Both the position numbers and the translations under genes were made by a program. This document shows positions 8,360-15,317 of a stretch of DNA of 64,000 nt, piece by piece. The DNA is taken from positions 3,202 to 67,201 of the forward strand of contig JAZUNN010000030.1 in NCBI GenBank assembly GCA_045604155.1, given 5' to 3'. Source of the DNA: JAISGQ01 sp045604155. Its GTDB lineage: Bacteria > Bacillota > Clostridia > Oscillospirales > Acutalibacteraceae. The stretch's first letter is position 1, and each line of letters opens with the position of its first letter. The notes beneath the pieces were generated by a model, which searched no databases, had not been told where the DNA came from, and saw only the letters and a list, made by a program, of their open reading frames with translations.

Positions 8360-8412
8360 ATTTGAATTAGTATTCACATAAACCGGAGGTTATAATACTC
8401 AGTATTTGAAAA

Positions 8413-8889
8413 TCACCATTCGATATACTCTCTTATAAACTTTTTATACTGCCACTCGGGTCCATCAAAAAGAATTTGAAGCAAGGCTTCGGCAAGGTCG
8501 TTTTTCTTCATTTTGCAAACATGGTCGATTACCTTGATCTCAAGCTCAGCCTGTTTCTTTTCTATTTTCTCCTGTCGTTTTCTCTCTTCCGCCTCATAAT
8601 TCGCAACATCATTATAATATTTCTCTGCTTCCTCGGGAAATGCTTTAAAAAACAAAGCTACCATATGCTTACAGATAACTCGTCTTCCATCTGCATGAGG
8701 GCAATTGCAGGTGGATTTTCTCGGATGATCTAAATCAATATAAACATTGTAGTAAGTGCCATTGCTTCCGCCTACCAAACCATAAAACTCTGATTCGCTT
8801 TCCTGCATCCATTCCAAAACCTTATCCTGCTTGAAATATTCATATCCTCTCCAAAGCGATTTATAGCTCGCACAAGACATTAAGCTCAT
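8413..8889 (-). CDS. SWIM zinc-finger protein
   Basis: A 158-residue protein with one SWIM motif, CNCPHADGRRVICKH near residues 61-75 (CxC...CxH), a zinc-binding fold found in proteins that contact DNA or other proteins. After it comes a Lys/Glu-rich predicted coiled coil (about 88-120) and an acidic, aromatic C-terminus. No enzymatic domain is visible. It is the second gene of a minus-strand pair with the gene at 8930-9502 (40-base gap). Both lie between the two ATPase repeats, so they look like cargo enclosed by the duplication. The role is unknown. Confidence 0.8.
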   Translation of the reverse strand: MSLMSCASYKSLWRGYEYFKQDKVLEWMQESESEFYGLVGGSNGTYYNVYIDLDHPRKSTCNCPHADGRRVICKHMVALFFKAFPEEAEKYYNDVANYEAEERKRQEKIEKKQAELEIKVIDHVCKMKKNDLAEALLQILFDGPEWQYKKFIREYIEW

Positions 8890-8929
8890 ATAATTACCCC
8901 TTTTATCTGTCTGAATTTTCAGGTGTACT

Positions 8930-9502
8930 TCATGATTTTGATGTCTGTTTTTGGTTATGCTCGATTATTGCATCAAGGTTATCAATTATGAATTGCTGCG
9001 CATTTTTATCATAAAGAACTACGGAATATGCACCATGCTGACCTGTTCTCTCTTCTGTAAATATGCCGATTTCGCTGCCTATAGCCGATGGCAGCTTTAC
9101 ATTCTTTCCATCGAAACGCACTGCTATCTCCAACATACCTGCCTCTACCAACCAAGACGTAATATGTGCCACGTTCAATTTTTTGCAAAGCTCCAAGTCC
9201 GCCAAAGAATTAAGACAATTTGTAATCTCACTTACTGTTAATGGTATGTCTGAAATCGGAAATTGATTTCTCTTTTCCGCAGGAAGACAAAACGGCATTT
9301 TCTTTGTCTTTTTACCGCCATTATTTATTTTATTGTCAATCACACTTTCCAGCACTTCCGAAACATAAAACAGACACCGTGACACTCGTACATTGTTAAT
9401 AACATCTGTGTCCGATGCAAGAGTATCATCAATGGGATTTATGCCGTTTGCAAGCTTGTCTATATACATTTTGGCACGCATCAGCTTTGCTGTCTCATCC
9501 AT
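8930..9502 (-). CDS. Conserved hypothetical protein paired with the SWIM protein
   Basis: A 190-residue soluble protein starting MDETAKLMRAKMYIDKLANG; the start at 9502 is chosen because GAGGGTG lies 5 bases upstream, although in-frame ATGs exist further 5'. It carries the conserved-looking block YIDKLANGINPIDD followed by INNVRVSRCLFYVSEVLE, and a C-terminal region ending in a Lys/Gln-rich tail. I do not recognise a catalytic motif. The regular helices suggest a nucleic-acid or protein-binding role, perhaps together with the SWIM protein that follows it in the same transcript. Confidence 0.65.
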   Translation of the reverse strand: MDETAKLMRAKMYIDKLANGINPIDDTLASDTDVINNVRVSRCLFYVSEVLESVIDNKINNGGKKTKKMPFCLPAEKRNQFPISDIPLTVSEITNCLNSLADLELCKKLNVAHITSWLVEAGMLEIAVRFDGKNVKLPSAIGSEIGIFTEERTGQHGAYSVVLYDKNAQQFIIDNLDAIIEHNQKQTSKS

Positions 9503-9636
9503 AAAATCACCCTCTATATTCATTTTTATTATTGTATCAATATTTTGTAATGCCGTCAACATATCCTGTACAGTTACACTGATAACAATGCGCGTTCTTA
9601 GGAATCAAAGATTTTGTTGAATATTCTTTACGAAAA

Positions 9637-9733
9637 GTGCAAAAGTATTCAAAGAGATTCTTGACATAGCTGCCATTAATATGTAATATAATGAATAGTA
9701 GGACAAAAAGGTGCAAAACTATTCAACGGAGGT
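9637..9733 (+). promoter_or_regulatory. Promoter and candidate paired operators of ATPase copy 2
   Basis: TTGACA at 9661-9666 and TAATAT at 9684-9689 with a 17-base spacer. A GTGCAAAAGTATTCAA block (9637-9652) lies upstream of the -35, and GAATAGT...GTGCAAAACTATTCAA (9693-9726) follows the -10. The sequence from the -10 onward is identical to copy 1, while the spacer differs, so the flanking blocks and promoter hexamers are what has been kept. GGAGGT at 9728-9733 is the ribosome binding site. Confidence 0.6.
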
Positions 9734-9739
9734 AATGGC

Positions 9740-11029
9740 ATGAAAATCAAACGTGACCGCTATTTACAGCAGCTTATAGATTTTCAATGGGATGGACAGG
9801 TCAAAGTAATAACAGGCATTCGCCGCTGCGGGAAATCCTATCTTCTGAATACCCTTTTCAGAGATTATCTTCTTGAGAACGGCATTTCCGCAGATCATAT
9901 TCTGTCTTTTGAACTCGACCTTGCCAAGGATATTCGTTACAGAAACCCGTTGGAGCTTTCTGCTTATGTCAGGGAGATTGTGGAAAATAAATCGGCCAAC
10001 TACTATCTGTTTATTGATGAAATACAGATGTCCGATGAGGTCTCTAATCCATACAACCCCAACGGAAAGCCCATCACTTTCTATGACGCATTAAACGACT
10101 TAAAATCTTTGCCGAATTTGGATATATACGTCACAGGCAGCAACTCGAAAATGCTGTCCAGTGATATTCTCAGCGAGTTCCGTGGCAGAAGCGACGAAAT
10201 ACGTGTTCACCCTCTCAGCTTTTCCGAGTATTATTCTGCTGTCGGCGGCGATAAGAATGAAGCATTTGAGAACTATTCATTCTTTGGCGGCATGCCGTTG
10301 ATATTGTCCCGTCCCAACGATACCGCCAAAATGAATTATCTTAAAGCTCTTTTCAGTGAGGTTTATATTAAGGATATTGTTGAGCGCAAAAAAATCGAGC
10401 GACAGGATGTGCTTGAGCAGATACTTGACCTTTTATGCTCATCCGTAGGCTCTCTGACTAATCCGAGAAATATTACCAACACTCTAAAATCCAAAAATCA
10501 GATTTCTGTTGCTTCCAATACCGTGCGTTCCTACCTCGGTCATCTTGAGGACGGCTTCCTGTTTACAGAGAGCCGACGCTATGATGTAAAGGGAAAATCA
10601 TATTTTGATTTTCCAAGCAAGTATTACTGTGAAGATATCGGTCTGCGAAATGCCCGAATTGGCTTCAGGCAGCAGGAGATGACTCACATTATGGAAAATA
10701 TCCTGTATAACGAACTGAGAATCCGAGGATATTCCGTAGATGTTGGCGTAGTTTATTCCAATGAAAAGAATGAAAAGGGAAACTCCATAAAGATTGCAAG
10801 AGAAATTGATTTTGTTGCGACCATGGGCAACAGAAAAATCTACATCCAATCCGCATACGCCATGCCGGATGCGGAAAAAGAGGAAAGTGAAACAAAGCCC
10901 TTCACCCTTACTGGGGACTCCTTCCCGAAAATCGTTGTCAGAAAAGATATCGGCAAGTCGTGGTACGATGAAACAGGCGTGCTGCACATCGGGCTTATTG
11001 AGTTTCTGCTGAATGAAAGTGTAATATAA
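9740..11029 (+). CDS. AAA ATPase with C-terminal DUF4143-type domain, copy 2
   Basis: A 429-residue paralogue of the protein at 6824-8113 with the same Walker A (GIRRCGKSYLL), Walker B (FIDEIQM) and C-terminal nuclease-like region. About 12 substitutions separate the two, mostly conservative and concentrated in the last quarter (QSAYAMPDAEKE against QSASAMPNAEKE). Many codon changes are synonymous, so both copies appear to be under selection for protein function, or have been homogenised by gene conversion. The promoter, binding site and terminator are also duplicated. The function of this family is not known. Confidence 0.9.
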   Translation: MKIKRDRYLQQLIDFQWDGQVKVITGIRRCGKSYLLNTLFRDYLLENGISADHILSFELDLAKDIRYRNPLELSAYVREIVENKSANYYLFIDEIQMSDEVSNPYNPNGKPITFYDALNDLKSLPNLDIYVTGSNSKMLSSDILSEFRGRSDEIRVHPLSFSEYYSAVGGDKNEAFENYSFFGGMPLILSRPNDTAKMNYLKALFSEVYIKDIVERKKIERQDVLEQILDLLCSSVGSLTNPRNITNTLKSKNQISVASNTVRSYLGHLEDGFLFTESRRYDVKGKSYFDFPSKYYCEDIGLRNARIGFRQQEMTHIMENILYNELRIRGYSVDVGVVYSNEKNEKGNSIKIAREIDFVATMGNRKIYIQSAYAMPDAEKEESETKPFTLTGDSFPKIVVRKDIGKSWYDETGVLHIGLIEFLLNESVI

Positions 11030-11072
11030 AAGAAGCAAGGGTACGGTAGTTTTCAGTACCCTTGCTTCTTTC
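11030..11072 (+). terminator. Terminator of ATPase copy 2
   Basis: AAGAAGCAAGGGTAC pairs with GTACCCTTGCTTCTT across an 11-base loop and is followed by T. It is the counterpart of the terminator at 8117-8154, with a longer stem and a slightly different loop. Confidence 0.85.
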
Positions 11073-11096
11073 ACTCTATACTCCACACAAACCGTT

Positions 11097-11228
11097 CTAT
11101 TTCGTTACTACCGTATGCACCGTGCTCTTACTTATCCCAAACCGCTTTGCCGCACTCCGCACTGTAGCCTTATTTTCGATTATATATTCCCCGAGCTCGA
11201 TAGCTCGTTCTTCAACACTCGTTTTCAT
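11097..11228 (-). CDS. Mini-SpoIIID helix-turn-helix protein, copy 2
   Basis: A 43-residue protein with the same length and ends (MKTSVEERAIELGEYIIENK ... STVHTVVTK) as copy 1. The helix-turn-helix reads ATVRSAAKRFGISKSTVH, closer to genuine SpoIIID at the turn than copy 1. Its stop codon is at the same position as in copy 1, so truncation after the recognition helix is a fixed trait and not random decay. Its ribosome binding site is again held in the 19-bp hairpin at 11236-11277. Confidence 0.55.
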   Translation of the reverse strand: MKTSVEERAIELGEYIIENKATVRSAAKRFGISKSTVHTVVTK

Positions 11229-11235
11229 GGGAAAT

Positions 11236-11277
11236 CCCCCCTGCATAATTATTGATACCAATAATTATGCAGGGGGG
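11236..11277. promoter_or_regulatory. Perfect 19-bp hairpin over the ribosome binding site, copy 2
   Basis: Identical to the hairpin at 8318-8359; the GGGGGG arm precedes the minus-strand ATG at 11228 by seven bases. Confidence 0.7.
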
Positions 11278-11391
11278 AGAAAATTTAGTAGTATGCATTT
11301 ACATCATACCCATCAGCGTCTTAAGCCATTCAGAGATGCCTTCTCAGCCTAAAACAAATATTGCTTATCATATCGGCAGTTCCCGGTCGTT

Positions 11392-13119
11392 TCATGATCC
11401 GCTGACGAGCATATCATAGGTCACGCCGTACTTTTCTGCAATATCCCTGGCGTACGATGAGCCCTCCGGCCGAGCCAGAGTAACCTTAAAGGAACGCTTG
11501 CCCGCCTCAGTCCTCATGACCAGTGAGGAAGCTCCTGCACCGAAGCTTTCACGGGTAAGCTCATCGGCGGCATCTCCCAGCTTGTGCATGTGGGTGTTGT
11601 AGATCGTCCGAGCGCCCTTTGCAAGAAGCGCCTTAGCGGAGTCTCTTGCAATGTAGTAACCCTCCTCAAAGGAGGTGGTGGAAAAAGTCTCGTTCAGCAG
11701 GATAAGACTTCTGCCTGTGGATTGAGAAAAAATCTCCTTGAAGCGTACGCACTCCTCTCCCAGCCTTCCAAGATCCGTTGTCTTATCCTCGTCTGCCGGG
11801 AAGTGAGTATATATACAGTCGCAGGGAACATATCGGAAGCCCTCAGCCGGAACGAAAAGTCCTCCCTGCGCCAGAACAAACAGCTGACCGACAGCCTGCG
11901 TAATCGTGGTCTTTCCGCCTCGGTTTGCACCGGTGAGGATATAGACCGTGTGCTTTCTGTCAAAAGAAAGGTCATTGGGCACGATCTCGCTGACATTCTC
12001 CATTGTCATTGCAAGCTTCAGGTTATAGAAACCCTTTGCTTCCATGGAAGATTCACCCTCAGCAATCGGCTGAGGCTCGCAGAAAACACAGCCCTTTTCC
12101 ATAAGACCGCCGATAAGCTCCGCACATCTGATGTAATATAAAAATTCCGGTACCATTCCTGAGATATTCACAATCACCACATTTGCGTACTTGGTAAGTG
12201 TGTTCCTCAGCTTCTTTACAAGTGTACTGAGCATTCTGTTTACCACAGACTCCAGATATAAGGTAGAGTTCGTAATTGCATCTCCTGACCTGACGCCGAC
12301 AACAGTGGAGTTGGCACCGGTTTCAGCGGCTATGGAAGACAGTACGTTGATCAAACCGCCCTTATTATACACAGTGTTGATAATGTCGCTTTTATCTTCC
12401 CTTTCGATAAGCTGATAATGCATATCACCGTCCCATTCCGAGGTGTCACTGAGCTTGTCCTTAGAGGCGACAGCATCAGCAAAATTGCTGACGATGCCCG
12501 ATTTTTTGAATGGCTTTTTATTTACGGAGACCAGCCCTATGCTGACAGCTTCAAAACGCTCGTTGACGTTGATGCCAAGGGTGACACTCTTAACGTCAGA
12601 AGCCTTAATTTTCAGCTCTGCTATGTCCTTCTTCATCTCGGCAAAGCAGGCATCCTCATAAAGTTCGGTGATGTAACCTCTTAATGAGATCAGCCCTTCC
12701 GATCTGATTCTCTCGTCGGAAAGACATTCCTTCATGGCTTCAACGATTTTGATGTAGCTGTCCAGTTCGTCAAGACGCTGAAAGAGATGCCACAGACCCA
12801 GCTCCTCATCAGAGGTTTTGTGCATGGTAGAAAAGTCCTTCATGAACTGTATCCTGTCGAACAGCTTCATCATGGTGCTTCTCAGTTCAGGCAGTCGGAG
12901 TATATCCTTAAAGATCTGTTTGCGATATAAAGCCACCGACTGGGAGGGAGAGATATTCGAGAGCACATTTGCAATCAGGCGACGTTCTTTTGCATCTTTT
13001 GATATTGCCTGAAAAAATGCGTCAAGGCCAAGATCGTGCATCACACAATCGGGCAGCTTATGGTATTCGACATCTGCTCCGATGGGCTGCAACAGGCTGA
13101 ATCTGCTGCCTTTATTCAT
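11392..13119 (-). CDS. MutS-family ATPase (MutS-like, without mismatch-recognition domain)
   Basis: A 575-residue protein. The C-terminal 200 residues are a MutS domain V ATPase: Walker A TGANRGGKTTITQ near 396-408, Walker B-like SLILLNETFS near 462, then TTSFEEGYYIARDSAKALLAKG. In front lies a helical lever/clamp region as in MutS domains III-IV. The domain I mismatch-binding part of MutS and the Smr nuclease part of MutS2 are absent. Walker B has Asn-Glu in place of the usual Asp-Glu. Such stand-alone MutS-like proteins are common in Clostridia and have no settled role. The start at 13119 follows AGGAGG. It is transcribed alone, with remnants on both sides. Confidence 0.8.
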   Translation of the reverse strand: MNKGSRFSLLQPIGADVEYHKLPDCVMHDLGLDAFFQAISKDAKERRLIANVLSNISPSQSVALYRKQIFKDILRLPELRSTMMKLFDRIQFMKDFSTMHKTSDEELGLWHLFQRLDELDSYIKIVEAMKECLSDERIRSEGLISLRGYITELYEDACFAEMKKDIAELKIKASDVKSVTLGINVNERFEAVSIGLVSVNKKPFKKSGIVSNFADAVASKDKLSDTSEWDGDMHYQLIEREDKSDIINTVYNKGGLINVLSSIAAETGANSTVVGVRSGDAITNSTLYLESVVNRMLSTLVKKLRNTLTKYANVVIVNISGMVPEFLYYIRCAELIGGLMEKGCVFCEPQPIAEGESSMEAKGFYNLKLAMTMENVSEIVPNDLSFDRKHTVYILTGANRGGKTTITQAVGQLFVLAQGGLFVPAEGFRYVPCDCIYTHFPADEDKTTDLGRLGEECVRFKEIFSQSTGRSLILLNETFSTTSFEEGYYIARDSAKALLAKGARTIYNTHMHKLGDAADELTRESFGAGASSLVMRTEAGKRSFKVTLARPEGSSYARDIAEKYGVTYDMLVSGS

Positions 13120-13316
13120 ACAATTACCTCCTGAATCTTTTAAATGGAATATATCATTAGAGAAATATTGCGGATTATAGCACTAAAACTATTCTATCAT
13201 ATTATGGTGATGATTTCATCGTTCAGTTATGAAAATAATGAATAAAAAGCATCACTCTTTTTTGACGCTGCTGATAGTCAGCCTGCTTTTGTATAGTACC
13301 AGAATTGAGGAAGAAA
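13120..13316. other. Intergenic stretch upstream of the MutS-like gene
   Basis: An AT-rich stretch of about 200 bases. On the minus strand TATAAT occurs about 50 bases before the MutS-like start, but no convincing -35 element is at the right distance. No open frame here looks like a gene. Confidence 0.4.
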
Positions 13317-13465
13317 ACACAAGCCGTTCTATTTCGTTACTATCGTATGCACCGTTGCCTTATTCTCAGATTACATGTTTCCCGAGCTCGCCTACCCTTT
13401 CACGTGAATTTGTTTTATGGAAAATCCCCCTGCATAATTATTGATACCAATAATTATGCAGGGGG
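13317..13465 (-). pseudogene. Decayed HTH/hairpin repeat element, copy 3
   Basis: The palindrome at 13426-13465 is intact (18-bp arms), and the 3' end of the HTH-coding part (CTATTTCGTTACTATCGT at 13329-13346) is recognisable, but the middle is deleted and rearranged and the ATG has become ATA. No ATPase gene accompanies it. It therefore shows that the HTH plus hairpin is a repeat unit separate from the ATPase. Confidence 0.75.
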
Positions 13466-13677
13466 AAAAGCTTAGTGTCAGCTTTATTTATCTCATTTCA
13501 TGCATTGATGAAGCCCCAGCGGCACTGAGAAAGACGAAAGAAGAAGAATTTATCCCTTCTGAACAGCTTTGTAACTATACATACGAGGCATACGCAAGGC
13601 AGGTGTGCTCGGAATATCATTACGATTTGCTTGAAAGCTATTCTTATGATATAATTAAGGAGAAAAAGCATGATTGA
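13441..13677 (+). pseudogene. 5'-truncated gene remnant before thioredoxin
   Basis: An open frame whose first codons read through the palindrome. From about 13490 it encodes what looks like a genuine C-terminal fragment (EEFIPSEQLCNYTYEAYARQ ... YSYDIIKEKKHD), ending in a stop that overlaps the start of the thioredoxin gene. There is no matching N-terminus, since the decayed repeat occupies the place. It is probably the tail of a gene of a thioredoxin operon destroyed by insertion or deletion. The family is not recognised. Confidence 0.5.
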
Positions 13678-13998
13678 TTATGCAAATTACGAAAACCACG
13701 AACAGATTCTCTCCGAGGACTTTACCCTTGTTGACTTCTGCTCCGAGACCTGCTCACCCCTTTACAAAATCCTTGAGGATATAGCCTGCGAGCTGCCCTT
13801 TGTCAACATTCTCAAGGTAAACACCACTTTCTTCCCGAAGCTTGGCACCGACAACAACATCGATGCTGTTCCCCAGTATTCTTTGTAAAAGACGGCGATA
13901 TTCTTGAGCGTGTTGCAGATCTTATGGACAGGCACAATGTCATGGAGAAAATCTCGTGCGGCAATCCCGAACTTTTCAAAAAAGGAGATAAGTTATGA
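13670..13998 (+). pseudogene. Frameshifted thioredoxin-like gene
   Basis: The first 60 codons encode a thioredoxin-fold N-terminus (LVDFCSETCSPLYKIL ... NILKVNT). After AVP the frame breaks in a CCCC run near 13871; in another frame the sequence continues sensibly (VFFVKDGDILERVADLMDRH...) to a TGA that overlaps the next ATG. A net change of one inserted or two removed bases would restore a full protein. The expected CxPC active site reads CSPL, so the resolving cysteine is missing. The gene is coupled to the reductase gene that follows. Sequencing error is a possible explanation for the shift, but not for the lost cysteine. Confidence 0.7.
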
Positions 13999-14849
13999 TT
14001 TACGATGCAGCAATAATCGGCACAGGCCCTGCGGGGCTTTCTGCCGCACTGAACCTCAAAATCCACAACAAGAATTTTATTTGGCTGGGCAGCAAGAATC
14101 TCAGCGATAAGGTTTCAAAAGCCGAGCGAATTTCAAATTATCCAGGCTTTGCCGATGTCAGCGGCGAACAGCTTAACGATGCCTTTAAAAATCAGGCTCA
14201 GGCAATGGGTCTTGAGATTACAGAGCAGATGGTCAACTCCATAATGTCCATGGGCAGCCACTACGCAATCATGGCAGGCAGTGAGTTTTATGAAGCAAAG
14301 GCTCTGATACTGGCAACAGGTGTTGCAAACACAGGCACACTGCCGGGCGAACAGGAAAAGGTTGGCATGGGCGTTAGCTATTGTGCAACCTGTGACGGCA
14401 CATTGTACAAAGGAAAAACCATTGCCGTTATCTGCAGCAATGTCCGTTTTGAGCATGAGGTAAAATATCTTGCAGACCTTGCGGAAACTGTTTACTATTT
14501 CCCCATTTATAAAAACATCGGAACTCTTCCCGAAAACGTACGCATAATGGAAGACAAGGCAAAGGGAATCTTAGGAGAAAAGAGGGTTTCGGCTGTCGCA
14601 CTCCTCAGCGGAAACGAACTGCCCGTTGACGGTGTATTCTGCCTGAGGGATTCCGTTTCCCTTGCAACCCTTCTGCCAAAGCTTGAAACAGCAAACGGTG
14701 CAATTACCGTTGACAGGAGCATGGCAACCAATCTCCCCGGAGTATTTGCCGCAGGCGACTGCACAGGCAGACCCTACCAGTATGCAAAGGCTGTCGGCGA
14801 AGGAAATATCGCCGCTCACAGCGTTATTGAGTATCTTGCACAGAGCTGA
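13995..14849 (+). CDS. Thioredoxin-reductase-like flavoprotein, probably not NADPH-dependent
   Basis: A 284-residue protein with an FAD-binding GTGPAGLSAA motif near residue 9, the redox-active pair CATCDG near 132, and the second FAD motif FAAGDCTGRPYQ near 250. The central nucleotide domain lacks the usual GGGNSA-type NADPH loop; the equivalent place reads IAVICSNVRFEHE, and the downstream HRR-type phosphate contacts are absent. It is also shorter than typical TrxB (about 310). This matches the clostridial ferredoxin-linked flavin thioredoxin reductases and related deeply rooted enzymes, which is an inference from missing motifs. ATGA overlap with the broken thioredoxin gene shows their operon. 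Confidence 0.75.
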   Translation: MIYDAAIIGTGPAGLSAALNLKIHNKNFIWLGSKNLSDKVSKAERISNYPGFADVSGEQLNDAFKNQAQAMGLEITEQMVNSIMSMGSHYAIMAGSEFYEAKALILATGVANTGTLPGEQEKVGMGVSYCATCDGTLYKGKTIAVICSNVRFEHEVKYLADLAETVYYFPIYKNIGTLPENVRIMEDKAKGILGEKRVSAVALLSGNELPVDGVFCLRDSVSLATLLPKLETANGAITVDRSMATNLPGVFAAGDCTGRPYQYAKAVGEGNIAAHSVIEYLAQS

Positions 14850-15247
14850 GCTTAACAAAAACAGCGAGAGAAAAATTATACTGAATGAGAAAATCAGATC
14901 CGAATCCCTTGCAATTTTATCCGAAGAACTGAAAGCCAAAAACAGGGTGTATAATATAACCATCAGCTGATGAGATTTCAAAAATTCATTGCCGGCGACA
15001 TGATAGAACACGACACCTTCATCGGGGAGGATAACAGCATTGACTTTTATCTTAATAATCCTCGTCTAAAACTGCCGAAGATTTCCATAAGCTTGTCAGA
15101 CTGTTCAATGAGCTCAACGAGCTTACTGACGGCGAATGTGGATATCTCTTTGAGTTCGCCGACCTGTCCGGAGCCGATGCCCGCCTTATAAAGCTTGATT
15201 TTGACGAAAATGGAAAGATTCAGATAAAGATTGCCGAGATCAGGTAA
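14850..15247 (+). pseudogene. Decayed gene remnants downstream of the reductase
   Basis: From 14850 a frame continues as NEKIRSESLAILSEELKAKN, looking like real coding sequence without a start. From 14970 (ATG) the frame MRFQKFIAGDMIEHDTFIGE runs to about 15058 and is then continued in another frame by TAEDFHKLVRLFNELNEL ... KIQIKIAEIR, ending at TAA 15245-15247. The two pieces read as one small protein interrupted by a frameshift. The family is not recognised. With the other broken genes here it indicates local decay. Confidence 0.55.
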
Positions 15248-15279
15248 TCTCATCCGATCTGAATTACTCCCGAAACAGA

Positions 15280-15307
15280 AAAACCGCTTCTTTAAGAAGC
15301 GGTTTTT
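15280..15307. terminator. Bidirectional terminator
   Basis: AAAACCGCTTCTT pairs with AAGAAGCGGTTTT and is flanked by A and T runs, so it can end transcription from both the left (remnant operon) and the right (FHA-ABC gene). Confidence 0.85.
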
Positions 15308-15317
15308 GTTTTGAAAA

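Larger units (their letters stand above)
11085..11277 (-). repeat. HTH/hairpin repeat element, copy 2
   Basis: The second intact copy of the repeat seen at 8166-8359. The palindrome at 11236-11277 is base-for-base the same as in copy 1, while the HTH-coding part has diverged at several positions, so the palindrome is more strongly conserved than the coding part. Confidence 0.8.

Noticed and set aside
8114..8400. Longer HTH gene starting at 8377
   Set aside because: This reading would translate the palindrome; the ATG at 8311 has a ribosome binding site and aligns with the start of SpoIIID.
6824..11029. Twin ATPase genes as transposases of an insertion sequence
   Set aside because: The proteins have Walker motifs and a DUF4143 tail, with no DDE or HUH transposase residues, and no target-site duplications were found at the ends.
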